Shown piece after piece: positions 36,042 to 45,728 of a DNA stretch of 61,981 bases. A program made the position numbers and the translations under genes. The stretch is from Lentimicrobium sp. (GTDB taxonomy: Bacteria; Bacteroidota; Bacteroidia; Bacteroidales; Lentimicrobiaceae). Every line of letters starts with the position of its first letter. Within the stretch, counting starts at the first letter, position 1. The notes under the pieces are model-generated. The model was not told the DNA's origin. It saw nothing but the letters and a program-made list of their open reading frames with translations, and made no database searches. Location of the stretch: positions 1 to 61,981 of the forward strand of contig JAMLHF010000022.1 in the NCBI GenBank assembly GCA_023957275.1, given 5' to 3'.

Positions 36042-37169
36042 TTATTCAGCCAGCAGATTATAGCCCCCCTTGATCAACACATTTTCAAGGCCTTCCGGAC
36101 TAAGAATTTCGGTATGACCATACATACTTTCCCCGGTTTTAACAATTTTCTTCATGAATACCTTTGCCTGTGCATTTACTGAAGTCTGCACAAGGACTAC
36201 TGTGCTGCCGTCCCCGGTAAATAGGGCTTCATCCGGAAGCGCTGTTACCGGTCTTGATCCGGTAATGATTTCTGCCTCAACAAACAGCCCGTGTATGAGG
36301 CTGGGTTGGTGCTCAGGCAGAATATTGCCAATCACAGTAATGGTTCTCGATTCAGGGTCAATAGCCCTGCTGTAAGAACTTACCTTCCCCTTGTACTTTT
36401 GGTGGGTTTGGTTGGGGCTGTAAAAGATGATATCCTGATCTGTTTTCAGTGATATAAGGTCTTTTTCATATAGAGAAATCTTAAGCTGAAGAGAATTCAG
36501 GTCAACCAGTTCCATCAGCATCTGATCACTCCGGGTGAACAGGCCGGTTACCGCCGCCACTCCGGTAATGTATCCGTTAATCGGCGCGTAAATGCCAAAT
36601 TCCTGCACAATTTGTCCTTCGGCAGTATTCATGGTGTTCAATCCGGCCATGCTCAGCAAAGATTGAAGACTTTTGCTCCGGGCAAGCAGCGTTTTATAAT
36701 CTGCTTCTGCCTGCAAGTAGGTCTTCATTGAAGCAACATTATCGCCAAGCAGGGTCTTCTGCCGTTCGTATTCTGCTTTTGCCGGCTCCAGGGCTGAACG
36801 GGTCTCGGCATATTCCTGCTGCAAGCGGATAAATTCACCACTTTCTATGGTGCAAAGCAGCTGTCCTTTTTTTACCTGATCGCCGGTTTTGACCTTTATT
36901 TGCTTCACTTTCCCCTCAAAAAGGCTGCTTATTTTTGCCTGACCGGCAGGGGAGGCGATTACTTCTCCCCTTGCCTTTATGGATCGCGTAAATGTAAGTT
37001 TTTCAGGGTTTCCTATTTGCATTCCTGCAACTTCAAATTGCGCCGGTGTTAATGAAATCATCTCTGAAACTGATTCATTATCTTCTGCCGGCGGCTGATC
37101 GCCAGAACTGCATGCGAACAATAAACTCAGTGCGGTTATCAGCAATGGAATTTTATGTGTTGTTTTCAT
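36042..37169 (-). CDS. RND efflux periplasmic adaptor lipoprotein (CusB/CzcB-like)
   Basis: The membrane-fusion subunit of a tripartite pump, 375 residues, with a lipobox signal (LITALSLLFAC). The barrel-sandwich halves are visible as KARGEVIASPAGQAKISSLFEGKVKQI with VKTGDQVKKGQLLCTIES, and later YAPINGYITGVAAVTG. Between them is a helical hairpin (QQEYAETRSALEPAKAEYERQ). It links the RND pump encoded immediately upstream (six-base gap) to the outer membrane part. No His/Met-rich metal-binding tail is seen, so metal choice is not told by this gene. Confidence 0.9.
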   Translation of the reverse strand: MKTTHKIPLLITALSLLFACSSGDQPPAEDNESVSEMISLTPAQFEVAGMQIGNPEKLTFTRSIKARGEVIASPAGQAKISSLFEGKVKQIKVKTGDQVKKGQLLCTIESGEFIRLQQEYAETRSALEPAKAEYERQKTLLGDNVASMKTYLQAEADYKTLLARSKSLQSLLSMAGLNTMNTAEGQIVQEFGIYAPINGYITGVAAVTGLFTRSDQMLMELVDLNSLQLKISLYEKDLISLKTDQDIIFYSPNQTHQKYKGKVSSYSRAIDPESRTITVIGNILPEHQPSLIHGLFVEAEIITGSRPVTALPDEALFTGDGSTVVLVQTSVNAQAKVFMKKIVKTGESMYGHTEILSPEGLENVLIKGGYNLLAE

Positions 37170-37175
37170 AATTCA

Positions 37176-40100
37176 TCAGTCAAGGGTTAAATAATTAAGA
37201 TCCAGAACTATCTGATTATAGGCAGCTACATTATCGAGGTGATCAAGCTGGATTTCTATGGCATTTTCCAGACTCTGAATTAATCTGAAGAAGTCTGTTT
37301 CGCCATTTTTAAAACTCAGATTTGCCGCCCTGATGATTTCTTCTGAAAGCAGCCTGCCGTGGTTTTCGTAATAACCGATGGCTTCGCTGTATGCATTCAG
37401 TTCATTTTTGAGCGAATTTTTTGCAGCTTCCACCCTGATGTGGTAATCTCCGAGCCTTGCCAGGGCAATTTCATATTCAAGTTTTGCCGAATTAATTTTG
37501 GCGCGCTGACCTCCCCGGATCAGGGGCATGGCCAGGCCGGCCTGGTATCCAAAGTAATTCTGTGCACCGGCATAAGAATTGGTGCCATTGAACCATGTGA
37601 AGCTGATTTCGGGCAGGCGTGCATTTTTTTCCTCTGCAATCCTGCTTCTTGTTATTTCGGCTTCTGCCTGTACAAGTTCAGCCTGAGGATTTACCATGCC
37701 TGCGTGTTCATTCAGGCTTAGTGGTTCCAGCATTTTATAAGTGATGTCGTAAGCAGTATCAGCCTGCAGCAGGCTTTGAAATGCAATTGCGGCCTTGTTC
37801 AACTGCGCAGTTATTTGCTTTAGCTGCAGCACAATCTGTTGTTGTCTGGCCTTTGTATTCAGCATTTCGAGGTATGTATGCCCCCCATGCTCATAGCTCA
37901 GGGCTGCAGCAGCGGATAAATTGCTGTAGAGGCTGTCGAGGAATTGAAACCGCATTTGTTTATTCCTGAGATACAGCAGCTGATTTGCAGCTTTGTGTAC
38001 TTCCCTGGTTAGTTGATATTTGCTCATTTCCAGGTTTTTGACAGCTGCTTTTGTTTCTGCGAGTCCGGTTTTTCGCTGTGCCATTAACAGGGTAGGGAAG
38101 CTGAAGGATTGTTCAGCGCCGATAATATACAGGGGTTTACCGTTTTCGGCAACATTGTTCTGATCAAAGCCATAATATATTCCTGTTTTGCCAAGGGAAG
38201 ATCTGGCGGGCATCAGTGCTTTACTTTGTTCCGCCTGCAGTTCTCCGATTTTTATGGAATGATTGTTAGCTAGGGCTATGGATACTGCCTTTTCGGGAGA
38301 AATTTCAACAGGCTGGCTTACTGCAACCCCAGCCGGGAGCAGCAGCAATAAAAGCAGGGGCAGGTTTTTCCGGGTACGGAAAGGCCATAACCTGATGCTG
38401 TTCCGGTTTTCGAAAATTGCATAAAGCAGCGGGAGTGCGATCATGGTCAGCATGGTTGAGGTTATCAGTCCGCCAATCACTACGGTAGCGAGCGGGCGTT
38501 GCACTTCAGCTCCCGAATTTGTGGAAACAGCCATCGGAAGAAAACCCAGGGCAGCAGCAGCAGCGGTAAGAATCACCGGCCTGAGCCGCTGCCGTGTCCC
38601 GGTCATGATGCGTTCGCGCATGTCTGAGATTCCCTGTTCTTTCAATTCTTTCAGATGTTCAATCAGTACAATCCCATTCAGCACGGCTATTCCGAAAAGG
38701 GCGATAAACCCGACGCCTGCTGAAATGCTGAATGGCATGCCCCTGATCCAGAGCAGGAGCACACCTCCGACAGTTGCCAGGGGAATCGCCGAGAATACCA
38801 TGGCAGCCTCTTTAAAAGACCCGAATGCAAAGTGCAATAAAATGAAAATTAACAGCATTGCTATGGGAACAGCCAGTTGTAACCGCTTTGATGCGTTGCG
38901 AAGGTTTTCAAACTGTCCACCGTAGGATACCGAGTATCCGGGGGGAAGATTCAGCCGGGCATCCAGTATATCTTTCACATCTTTTACTACGGATTCCATA
39001 TCCCGGTTGCGCACATTGATACTTACCACCACCCGGCGCTGCGTATTGTCGCGCGAAATTTTGGCGGGGCCGGTGGTATAGGTGATGTCGGCCAGTTCAC
39101 TCAGGGGGACCAGGGCACCGCCCGGCAGGGGAACCCTCAGGTTCCGGAGGTCTTCAATGTCTTTTCGTGATGCCTTGTCCAGCCTGATAACCAGGTCGAA
39201 ACGTTTTTCTCCTTCGAAAATACTTCCGGCTTCGGCACCGCCAAATCCGGCTGCAATATAATGATTCAACTCCCGGGTGTTGGTGCCGTACCGGGCAATC
39301 ATATCGCGCCTGTATTTCACGCTCATCTGGGGTAGTCCGGCCGTTTTTTCAACAATAACATCAGCGGCACCCTCCACCCCGTCAATAAGCCGTTTAACCT
39401 CAAAGGCTTTCTGATCGAGCAACTCCAGGTCTTCACCAAAAAGTTTAATGGCCACATCAGCCCTGACTCCTGTGATTAATTCGTTAAAACGCATTTCGAT
39501 GGGTTGGGTGAATTCATATTCAATCCCGGGAATTACCGAAAGCGCTTCCTTAAACTTGTCGGCCAGTTCATCTTTACTTTCAGCCGATACCCATTCCTTT
39601 TTTGGTTTAAGTTTGATGATGATATCACTTTCTTCCATCGACATGGGATCCGTGGGAACTTCTGCAGCCCCGATGCGGCTGACAATCTGATCAACCTCCG
39701 GGAAATTTTCGATCAGGATATTTTCCATTTGCGTTGTCAGTTTAATGGTTTCCGACAACGAGGTTCCTGTCTTAAGTACCGGTTGTATCACAAAATCGCC
39801 TTCATCAAGGGTGGGAACAAATTCGCCTCCCATTCTGGAGAAAAGGATGCCAACCATAATCAGCGAAAGGGCAGCCATCCCAAAGACAGTTTTTTTGTGG
39901 TCATAAGCCCATTCAATCACTGGTTTGTAACTCCGGTAGGCGAAGTTCATGATCCATGCCGAGATGCTTTTCTTATTTTCTTTAACAGGTCTCAGGAAGA
40001 TTGATGCTGCGACCGGCAGCCAGGTAAAACAAAAAATAATGGCTCCTATCAGCGCGAAACTGAAAGAAAGGGCCATGGGCCTGAACATTTTACCCTCAAC

Positions 40101-41516
40101 CCCGCTGAGCGACAGAATGGGAATGAAAACGATAAGAATGATGAACTGCCCGAAGATGGCCGAATTCATCATTTTGGAGGCACCCGTAAAGGTAATACTG
40201 TCGACGAGTTTCTGGCGTTTATTTCCGGCAAGGCCATCCAGTTCAGTTTTTCGTGTATTCAGGCTTAGTGCAATAAACTCCACGATGATGACTGCTCCGT
40301 CGATGATAATTCCGAAGTCAATGGCTCCGAGGCTCATAAGGTTGGCATCCACCCCGAAAATGTACATCATTGCAATGGTGAACAACAGCGAAAGAGGAAT
40401 CAGTGAGGCAATAACCATTCCCGATCTGAAATTGCCCAGCAACAGTACCACCACGAAGATCACAATCAGACAGCCCAGGAGCAGGTTTTCAGCAACTGTA
40501 AAGGTGGTTTTACTGATCAGCTCGCTGCGTTCAAGGATTGGGTTGATATAAACTCCTTCAGGCAGTGTTTTCTGGAGTTCAGCCACACGCTGTTTCACTT
40601 CCCTGATTACTTTGCTTGAGTTAGCGTCCTTCAGCATCATTATCTGACCAAGCACTTTTTCACCTTCGCCATTGCCGGTAATGGCTCCGAAGCGGTTGGC
40701 ATAACCTTCATGAACTTTGGCAACGTCACCCACCAGCAGGGGAACGCCATTTACATTTCTGATGACAGTTTTATTGATGTCTTCAACGGATTTCATCAAT
40801 CCTTCCCCGCGGATGAAATAGGTTTCATGTTGCTTTTCGATGTATGCGCCTCCGGCTACACTGTTGTTCTGTTCAAGCGCTTCCAGCACCTCTGCAATTG
40901 TAACATGCATGGCATTGAGTACCGAAGGGTTAACCGCCACTTCGTATTGTTTAAGAAACCCGCCCCAGGTGTTTATTTCAACAACACCCGGAATGCCCGA
41001 TAACTGACGCTTTACAATCCAATCCTGAATTGTTCTTAATTCCATCACGTCGTACCTTTCCTCATAACCGGGCCTGGTATCGAGGATATATTGATAAATT
41101 TCCCCCAATCCCGTGGTGATGGGCCCCATTTCGGGTGTACCGAATCCCTCAGGAATGTTATCCGATGCACTCTTGATCTTTTCTGCAATCAGCTGCCTGG
41201 GCAGAAAGGTGCCCATATCGTCGTTGAATACAATGGTAACCACAGACAGTCCGAATTTTGAAACCGACCTTATTTCCTGAACACCGGGCAGATTGGCCAT
41301 CTCAAGTTCAACCGGATAAGTGATAAACTGCTCTACATCCTGGGTTGAAAGATTTCCGGAGGTGGTGATTACCTGAACCTGGTTGTTGGTGATATCCGGC
41401 ACGGCACCGATGGGTATCCGGGTAATGGAAAACAACCCAAAACCGGCAACAGAAAGCGTGAATAGGATTACAATCAGCTTATTACGGATGCTGAACCCGA
41501 TAATTCTTTCAAGCAT
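37176..41516 (-). CDS. cusA: Heavy-metal RND pump (CusA/CzcA family) fused to a TolC-like domain
   Basis: A 1446-residue protein; ordinary CusA/CzcA pumps have about 1030-1050. The N-terminal 1050 residues are a complete HME-RND pump: IRNKLIVILFTLSVAGFG as first helix and IPIGAVPDITNNQVQV. The proton-relay motif lies in helix 4 with D400, D406 and E413 (DFGIIIDGAVIIVE). From about residue 1060, after a hydrophobic stretch resembling an internal signal (LPLLLLLLLPAGVAVSQ), a TolC-like domain follows (EISPEKAVSIALANNHSIKI, later LRKQ-type coiled coils). The pump and outer membrane duct would thus be made as one chain, possibly cleaved at the internal signal. I recall such fusions in other Bacteroidota. 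Substrate probably Cu, Ag, Zn, Co or Cd. Confidence 0.92.
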   Translation of the reverse strand: MLERIIGFSIRNKLIVILFTLSVAGFGLFSITRIPIGAVPDITNNQVQVITTSGNLSTQDVEQFITYPVELEMANLPGVQEIRSVSKFGLSVVTIVFNDDMGTFLPRQLIAEKIKSASDNIPEGFGTPEMGPITTGLGEIYQYILDTRPGYEERYDVMELRTIQDWIVKRQLSGIPGVVEINTWGGFLKQYEVAVNPSVLNAMHVTIAEVLEALEQNNSVAGGAYIEKQHETYFIRGEGLMKSVEDINKTVIRNVNGVPLLVGDVAKVHEGYANRFGAITGNGEGEKVLGQIMMLKDANSSKVIREVKQRVAELQKTLPEGVYINPILERSELISKTTFTVAENLLLGCLIVIFVVVLLLGNFRSGMVIASLIPLSLLFTIAMMYIFGVDANLMSLGAIDFGIIIDGAVIIVEFIALSLNTRKTELDGLAGNKRQKLVDSITFTGASKMMNSAIFGQFIILIVFIPILSLSGVEGKMFRPMALSFSFALIGAIIFCFTWLPVAASIFLRPVKENKKSISAWIMNFAYRSYKPVIEWAYDHKKTVFGMAALSLIMVGILFSRMGGEFVPTLDEGDFVIQPVLKTGTSLSETIKLTTQMENILIENFPEVDQIVSRIGAAEVPTDPMSMEESDIIIKLKPKKEWVSAESKDELADKFKEALSVIPGIEYEFTQPIEMRFNELITGVRADVAIKLFGEDLELLDQKAFEVKRLIDGVEGAADVIVEKTAGLPQMSVKYRRDMIARYGTNTRELNHYIAAGFGGAEAGSIFEGEKRFDLVIRLDKASRKDIEDLRNLRVPLPGGALVPLSELADITYTTGPAKISRDNTQRRVVVSINVRNRDMESVVKDVKDILDARLNLPPGYSVSYGGQFENLRNASKRLQLAVPIAMLLIFILLHFAFGSFKEAAMVFSAIPLATVGGVLLLWIRGMPFSISAGVGFIALFGIAVLNGIVLIEHLKELKEQGISDMRERIMTGTRQRLRPVILTAAAAALGFLPMAVSTNSGAEVQRPLATVVIGGLITSTMLTMIALPLLYAIFENRNSIRLWPFRTRKNLPLLLLLLLPAGVAVSQPVEISPEKAVSIALANNHSIKIGELQAEQSKALMPARSSLGKTGIYYGFDQNNVAENGKPLYIIGAEQSFSFPTLLMAQRKTGLAETKAAVKNLEMSKYQLTREVHKAANQLLYLRNKQMRFQFLDSLYSNLSAAAALSYEHGGHTYLEMLNTKARQQQIVLQLKQITAQLNKAAIAFQSLLQADTAYDITYKMLEPLSLNEHAGMVNPQAELVQAEAEITRSRIAEEKNARLPEISFTWFNGTNSYAGAQNYFGYQAGLAMPLIRGGQRAKINSAKLEYEIALARLGDYHIRVEAAKNSLKNELNAYSEAIGYYENHGRLLSEEIIRAANLSFKNGETDFFRLIQSLENAIEIQLDHLDNVAAYNQIVLDLNYLTLD

Positions 41517-41553
41517 AAAATTGATTTTTTCGGGATTTGCATATTTTACAGGA

Positions 41554-42183
41554 TTATTTGATCAGATTATAACCCTCTTTCGCCGAGGTATCTCCCGGGC
41601 GGTTCATCAAGGCCTTGCCAAAAAGGACTTTGGCTTCCCTGAGTTTTCCCATCCGGTAATTGGTCCAGCCGAACATAAGCAGGGCATCGTAGTCGAAAGG
41701 ATACAGATTTGCGATTTTTTCGAAATACTTGTAAGCTGTCTGATACTCCTGGCGGTTGTAATAGATCATCCCCAGACGGTAATTCACTGTGTAATGATTG
41801 GGATCAATTTTCAGCGCTTCATTGTAACGGTTAATTACCTGGTTCCAGTTGCCCAGTGCTGCGGCGGGCAGCACAAATCCTAACCGGGCTTCAACTGACA
41901 TGGGCATCAGTTGTATGGATTTATTGTAGAAGGCAGTGGATTCGGTAAACCATCCGGCCTGATAGGTAAGCCACCCCAGCCTGAGGTTGATCTCGTAGGA
42001 AGACTCATCATAAACTTTTTTCAGAGCTTCAATAGCTTTGCTATATTCCGCATTGTTTTCAAGGGTATAGCTGTTTTTAAAAACCTCCTCGAGCTGGACC
42101 TTTTCCTGGGCCAAAACCCTTAAAGATGCTAAAGCCATCAGAATCATCAGGCTGATCATTGATTTTTTCAAGGCAGATTCCAT
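41554..42183 (-). CDS. Exported TPR protein
   Basis: A 209-residue protein with a signal peptide (MISLMILMALASLRVLAQ). About four tetratricopeptide repeats follow, for example AEYSKAIEALKKVYDESS and YTVNYRLGMIYYNRQEYQTAYKYFEKIAN, giving a small periplasmic scaffold. It overlaps the upstream beta-barrel gene by 16 bases and is followed 37 bases later by the RND pump gene. So it is part of that operon and may help assemble the envelope complex. No enzyme motif is seen. Confidence 0.82.
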   Translation of the reverse strand: MESALKKSMISLMILMALASLRVLAQEKVQLEEVFKNSYTLENNAEYSKAIEALKKVYDESSYEINLRLGWLTYQAGWFTESTAFYNKSIQLMPMSVEARLGFVLPAAALGNWNQVINRYNEALKIDPNHYTVNYRLGMIYYNRQEYQTAYKYFEKIANLYPFDYDALLMFGWTNYRMGKLREAKVLFGKALMNRPGDTSAKEGYNLIK

Positions 42184-43493
42184 GTTAAACCTCCTGTTAT
42201 GCTAAGTGTTTGGTAATTGTATGTGTAAATATTTCCCACTCCCGGTTCAGGATAAAAAAGCTCCGACCCCTCCCGGAGAAAAAACTGCGTCCTCAGGCTG
42301 AGTCTGAGATGGTCATTGTAGCTGTATATGAGCCTTGCAGCGATGCGGTTTTTTGTTTTATCGAAAGCGTTGTAAAATACCTGCAGGTTATTTTCAGCCG
42401 ATCCGGTGAGGTTACCTGCAGTAAATAAAATTTCTCCCCAGATTGATCTGATAAGTTTCCCGCCTATCATCTGGTTGAAAATCAGGTTTCGGGAGTATTC
42501 GTTCTGATTTAATGTGATCGTCGTGTGGCTGTAAAGGTTCAGATTTCCGTAAGGCCTTACGATGCATCCCAAAGAAGACTGGGCATACCTGAGTTGATCT
42601 GCCTGCAGCGACCAGAAACCAACAGAGGCCTCCCACAACGGTGAGAGGTAACTTATTTCACCCCCGTATGCAATATCATAATAAGTCTTTTCTCCGGAAG
42701 GTCCTATCATCCAGGCTACTAAACTGTCATCACTCTGCAGGGGATTGGAATACCTGACATTGGACAATCTGAAAGAGGGGCTTATCCTGATTTTCCGGCC
42801 TGCAATCAGCGAGGGCGAAAGGTATGCTTCTGACTGCCGCACGGAATAATTTCCGCTCAAGGAATCAAAACCTGTAATTTCAACTATCCTTGTTTTATTG
42901 AAACTCATTGCTGACACGGCTGCATTGATCATCAGGCTTGAACCGGCCGGAATCAGCGCTCCCGCCAGTGAATAGAAAGAGTTTTTGTTCAGATAGGCTT
43001 CGGAATAAAGCCCGTCTCCCGTTTGCCTGCGCTGATCATACCGGCTGCTGTGGTCAGAAAAAGCCGGACCGGTTTCCAGATAGATCAAAGGGTTAAATAA
43101 GCGATTGGCTACCCGGTTTGAGTTGTCTGAAGGCAGGCTTTTCTGAAATATTTTCGCTTTATCGGGCTGCCCGCTGTACAGGTATGATTTAATGAGCAGC
43201 GAAATGGTGAACTCATCATAGCTGTTGAACTCCCTTGCTTTTTCCAGATGGCGGGCCGCCCTGGCATAACGTTGCAGTTCAAACGCCGCTATTCCGGTTC
43301 TCAGACGGATATAGAAGTAATCCCAACCTTCATTAATTGCCTGCTCACCGGTTGTAAGCAGGCTGTCCCACTTCTGTTCTGCATATAGTCTGTATGTAAG
43401 TGCTTCGTAATCAATGGCAACCGATCCTATCGCGGATAGTTTTCCGGAGAAAGATAGCAGTATTAGCAGGAAAGCCAGGAAGCGCAGGCGCAT
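42168..43493 (-). CDS. Exported TPR/outer membrane beta-barrel protein
   Basis: A 441-residue protein with a signal peptide (FLAFLLILLSFSGKLSAIG). The N-terminal 120 residues are helical with TPR-like units (AAFELQRYARAARHLEKAREF). The rest, from about residue 150, alternates short hydrophobic/polar strands with turns (RIVEITGFDSLSGNYSVRQSEAYLSPS, split by a turn, and LSLRTQFFLREGS). That pattern is expected of a beta-barrel of about 12-14 strands, ending in an aromatic-containing strand. This TPR-plus-barrel layout resembles YaiO-type outer membrane proteins. It lies between the urea-transporter/M23 fusion and the TPR gene in one leftward operon. Confidence 0.7.
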   Translation of the reverse strand: MRLRFLAFLLILLSFSGKLSAIGSVAIDYEALTYRLYAEQKWDSLLTTGEQAINEGWDYFYIRLRTGIAAFELQRYARAARHLEKAREFNSYDEFTISLLIKSYLYSGQPDKAKIFQKSLPSDNSNRVANRLFNPLIYLETGPAFSDHSSRYDQRRQTGDGLYSEAYLNKNSFYSLAGALIPAGSSLMINAAVSAMSFNKTRIVEITGFDSLSGNYSVRQSEAYLSPSLIAGRKIRISPSFRLSNVRYSNPLQSDDSLVAWMIGPSGEKTYYDIAYGGEISYLSPLWEASVGFWSLQADQLRYAQSSLGCIVRPYGNLNLYSHTTITLNQNEYSRNLIFNQMIGGKLIRSIWGEILFTAGNLTGSAENNLQVFYNAFDKTKNRIAARLIYSYNDHLRLSLRTQFFLREGSELFYPEPGVGNIYTYNYQTLSITGGLTWNLP

Positions 43494-43500
43494 GATGGGT

Positions 43501-45693
43501 TCAGTTATATTTGAATTTGATTGTTGTATTTATTTTGTCCGAATTGATGCTGACGGATTGCAGACGGTTTTCCGCAATCGTCAGGCTGAAGTGACAGGCA
43601 GCAAAATTTAAACCGGCAACGGTCAGTTTACAGGAAGATCCGATTTGAAACCGGTTGCCGGCCAGATCCTTCTTCATTTCAGTGATGGTCATTTTATACC
43701 CGGGCTTAACGAAAAGGTAAAAAGGGGCAACAATATCCTGTATTATCCTTAGCCATGAAACCCCGAATGAAGATGGAGGGAAGGTATCCCGGATGGTCAG
43801 ATCCTTATGATAGACCAATGGCACCTTGAAAGCCGAGAGATAGAAAAAATAAAGCAGGCAGTTGCGGCTCCCTTCATAATGGGTGAAGAAAAACATTGAA
43901 CCATCGGTGGAGTAATAGGCTTTTGCACCTGTGGATGAATCTTCGATAAACTGATTTTTGTAAAGGTCAGCATTCACTTTCCAGGTGCCGTCAGGGAAGG
44001 TTTCGTTATCACAGCCATACTCAATGTTTTGGCCGGGGACGAATTGAAATGCCTTTACCAGGGCAGGCTCAGGGGCAAGGTTACTCACCTGCTCATTTTT
44101 TAACGGAATTTCATAGAGCTTCAGCTTAACAGGGTTCTGGTAGCTGAGGTATTGTGAAACAGGGTAGTCAAGGGTTGCCGAGCCGATGTAAGGCGTAGAC
44201 TGAAGTTGGAAATGCAGGTGCGGAAACGGAGATCTGCCGGAATTGCCGCAGCTGGCTATCATCTGTCCCTTATAAACGTAAGATCCCTGTTTTACCTTTA
44301 TGCTGCCTTTCTTGAGGTGACTGAGTTTGGAATAGAGCCATTCCGAATGTCTGATTACAATGGTATTGCCCCAGTTGCGGCCAAGGTTGATTTCTCCCGG
44401 GGGGTTATCTTCAATGCTGTCAGCAATTTCTTCAACCCAGCCATCGGCCGGTGCTGTTACAGGTTTTTCAAAGCAATAATAATCGGAAACTTTAGTCCCG
44501 TCGCCCGAAAATTCTTTACCGGCTTCATCCGTAATCACAAAATCCCAGGCATGCCGCCACTCTTCCTGATGGGTGAATTCTCCGTTGTGGCCCTGGTTTA
44601 CAGTCCAGACTCCGAAAAAGGGGAGTGACACGGGCAGGTAGCTTTTATTACGGAATCTTTCCCCGGAATTTTGTCCGATGTATAAATTCAGTTCGGGAGA
44701 ATAATGCTGAACGGCCACAGGTTCCGGTTTCCGCAGCATCTTTTCCCTGAACTTCATGGCGTAGAGGAAAAGCAATACCATCAGGTTAAATGGCAAAGAA
44801 TATACCGGCAGCTGGAATATTCCCAGTAATTCTGCAAATCCCGCGGTAATCATTGAAATGATGGGGGTTACCAGGATAACCCACAAAAACGACCAGCCTG
44901 ATGCAATCATAAAGAAACCTCCGATGGCAATGGCGGTAAGAATATGGTTGAACCCGATAAAACCATAGTTCAGTTCATTCATGTTTGCTCCTATCAGCAG
45001 GTAAAAGCCCCAGGCTGAAGCAAACCCGGTTACTGACAGCAGGAAGGCTATCCGGGAATAGAAAAGCAAGCCTGCAGCAATCAATAATCCGGCAAAAAGG
45101 TGATACTGAAAGAAGATGGCTCCCAGGGATTTGAAATATGTTTTAATAAAAAGCGGCCAGCTCACATCTCCGAACCATTCGTAAATCCTGACAATGAAGG
45201 GACCACCTCTTTCATAAATGGTATTCATGGTGTATATGCCCGATTCACCGGGGATCATGGTGGAATAATTCCTGGCGGCAAGGGTTGCTATCCAGAGTGA
45301 AAGCAGGAACGGGAGTGTAAGGTAGGGCAGGGCATATTTACTTAAAAATCCCTCGAAGGCCAGGGTAATAAAGAGGGCGGCAAGGGCGGTGGCAACCAGC
45401 AACAGGTATAACTCCGGACCCGGCTGAAAGGAAAGTCCGAGGCCAAGACCGGTCAGCAGGGGATTAAAACCATAGAACCCCGATAATATACTCTGCCGGT
45501 TCAGTCCAAGTCCCCAGGCGAATGCATTGGCCGTCAGCAGGGATAGCAATCCGGCAGCCCCTGCATATACATCAAAAAAAGAAACCATCAGAAGCACAAG
45601 GCCGAACCAGGGATTTTTCGAAAAGAAAACCATGGTATAGCTGTTCAACGTACTGGTATATACCTTGTTCAGAAGGTTGGCTGGATCTGACAT
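43501..45693 (-). CDS. Urea transporter-like membrane domain fused to M23 peptidase domain
   Basis: A 730-residue fusion. Residues about 15-310 are a urea-transporter (UT) domain, recognisable from GLLSLLTANAFAWGLGLNRQSI and FYGFNPLLTGLGLGL, with its second repeat near YGFIGFNHILTAIAIGGFF. Residues about 375-520 are an M23 (LytM-like) domain with H381, D384 (HAWDF) and H492/H494 (HLHF), and a typical GNTIVIRHSEWLYSKLSHL strand pair. The His-Asp spacing is one shorter than in the usual HxxxD. The last 200 residues are beta-rich and not recognisable. The domain order suggests a channel with a periplasmic peptidoglycan-directed or binding module. It follows the ECF sigma gene by 35 bases. Confidence 0.85.
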   Translation of the reverse strand: MSDPANLLNKVYTSTLNSYTMVFFSKNPWFGLVLLMVSFFDVYAGAAGLLSLLTANAFAWGLGLNRQSILSGFYGFNPLLTGLGLGLSFQPGPELYLLLVATALAALFITLAFEGFLSKYALPYLTLPFLLSLWIATLAARNYSTMIPGESGIYTMNTIYERGGPFIVRIYEWFGDVSWPLFIKTYFKSLGAIFFQYHLFAGLLIAAGLLFYSRIAFLLSVTGFASAWGFYLLIGANMNELNYGFIGFNHILTAIAIGGFFMIASGWSFLWVILVTPIISMITAGFAELLGIFQLPVYSLPFNLMVLLFLYAMKFREKMLRKPEPVAVQHYSPELNLYIGQNSGERFRNKSYLPVSLPFFGVWTVNQGHNGEFTHQEEWRHAWDFVITDEAGKEFSGDGTKVSDYYCFEKPVTAPADGWVEEIADSIEDNPPGEINLGRNWGNTIVIRHSEWLYSKLSHLKKGSIKVKQGSYVYKGQMIASCGNSGRSPFPHLHFQLQSTPYIGSATLDYPVSQYLSYQNPVKLKLYEIPLKNEQVSNLAPEPALVKAFQFVPGQNIEYGCDNETFPDGTWKVNADLYKNQFIEDSSTGAKAYYSTDGSMFFFTHYEGSRNCLLYFFYLSAFKVPLVYHKDLTIRDTFPPSSFGVSWLRIIQDIVAPFYLFVKPGYKMTITEMKKDLAGNRFQIGSSCKLTVAGLNFAACHFSLTIAENRLQSVSINSDKINTTIKFKYN

Positions 45694-45728
45694 AAAAATC
45701 AGTCTGAAAATTAAATAAGCAGGGGGAA

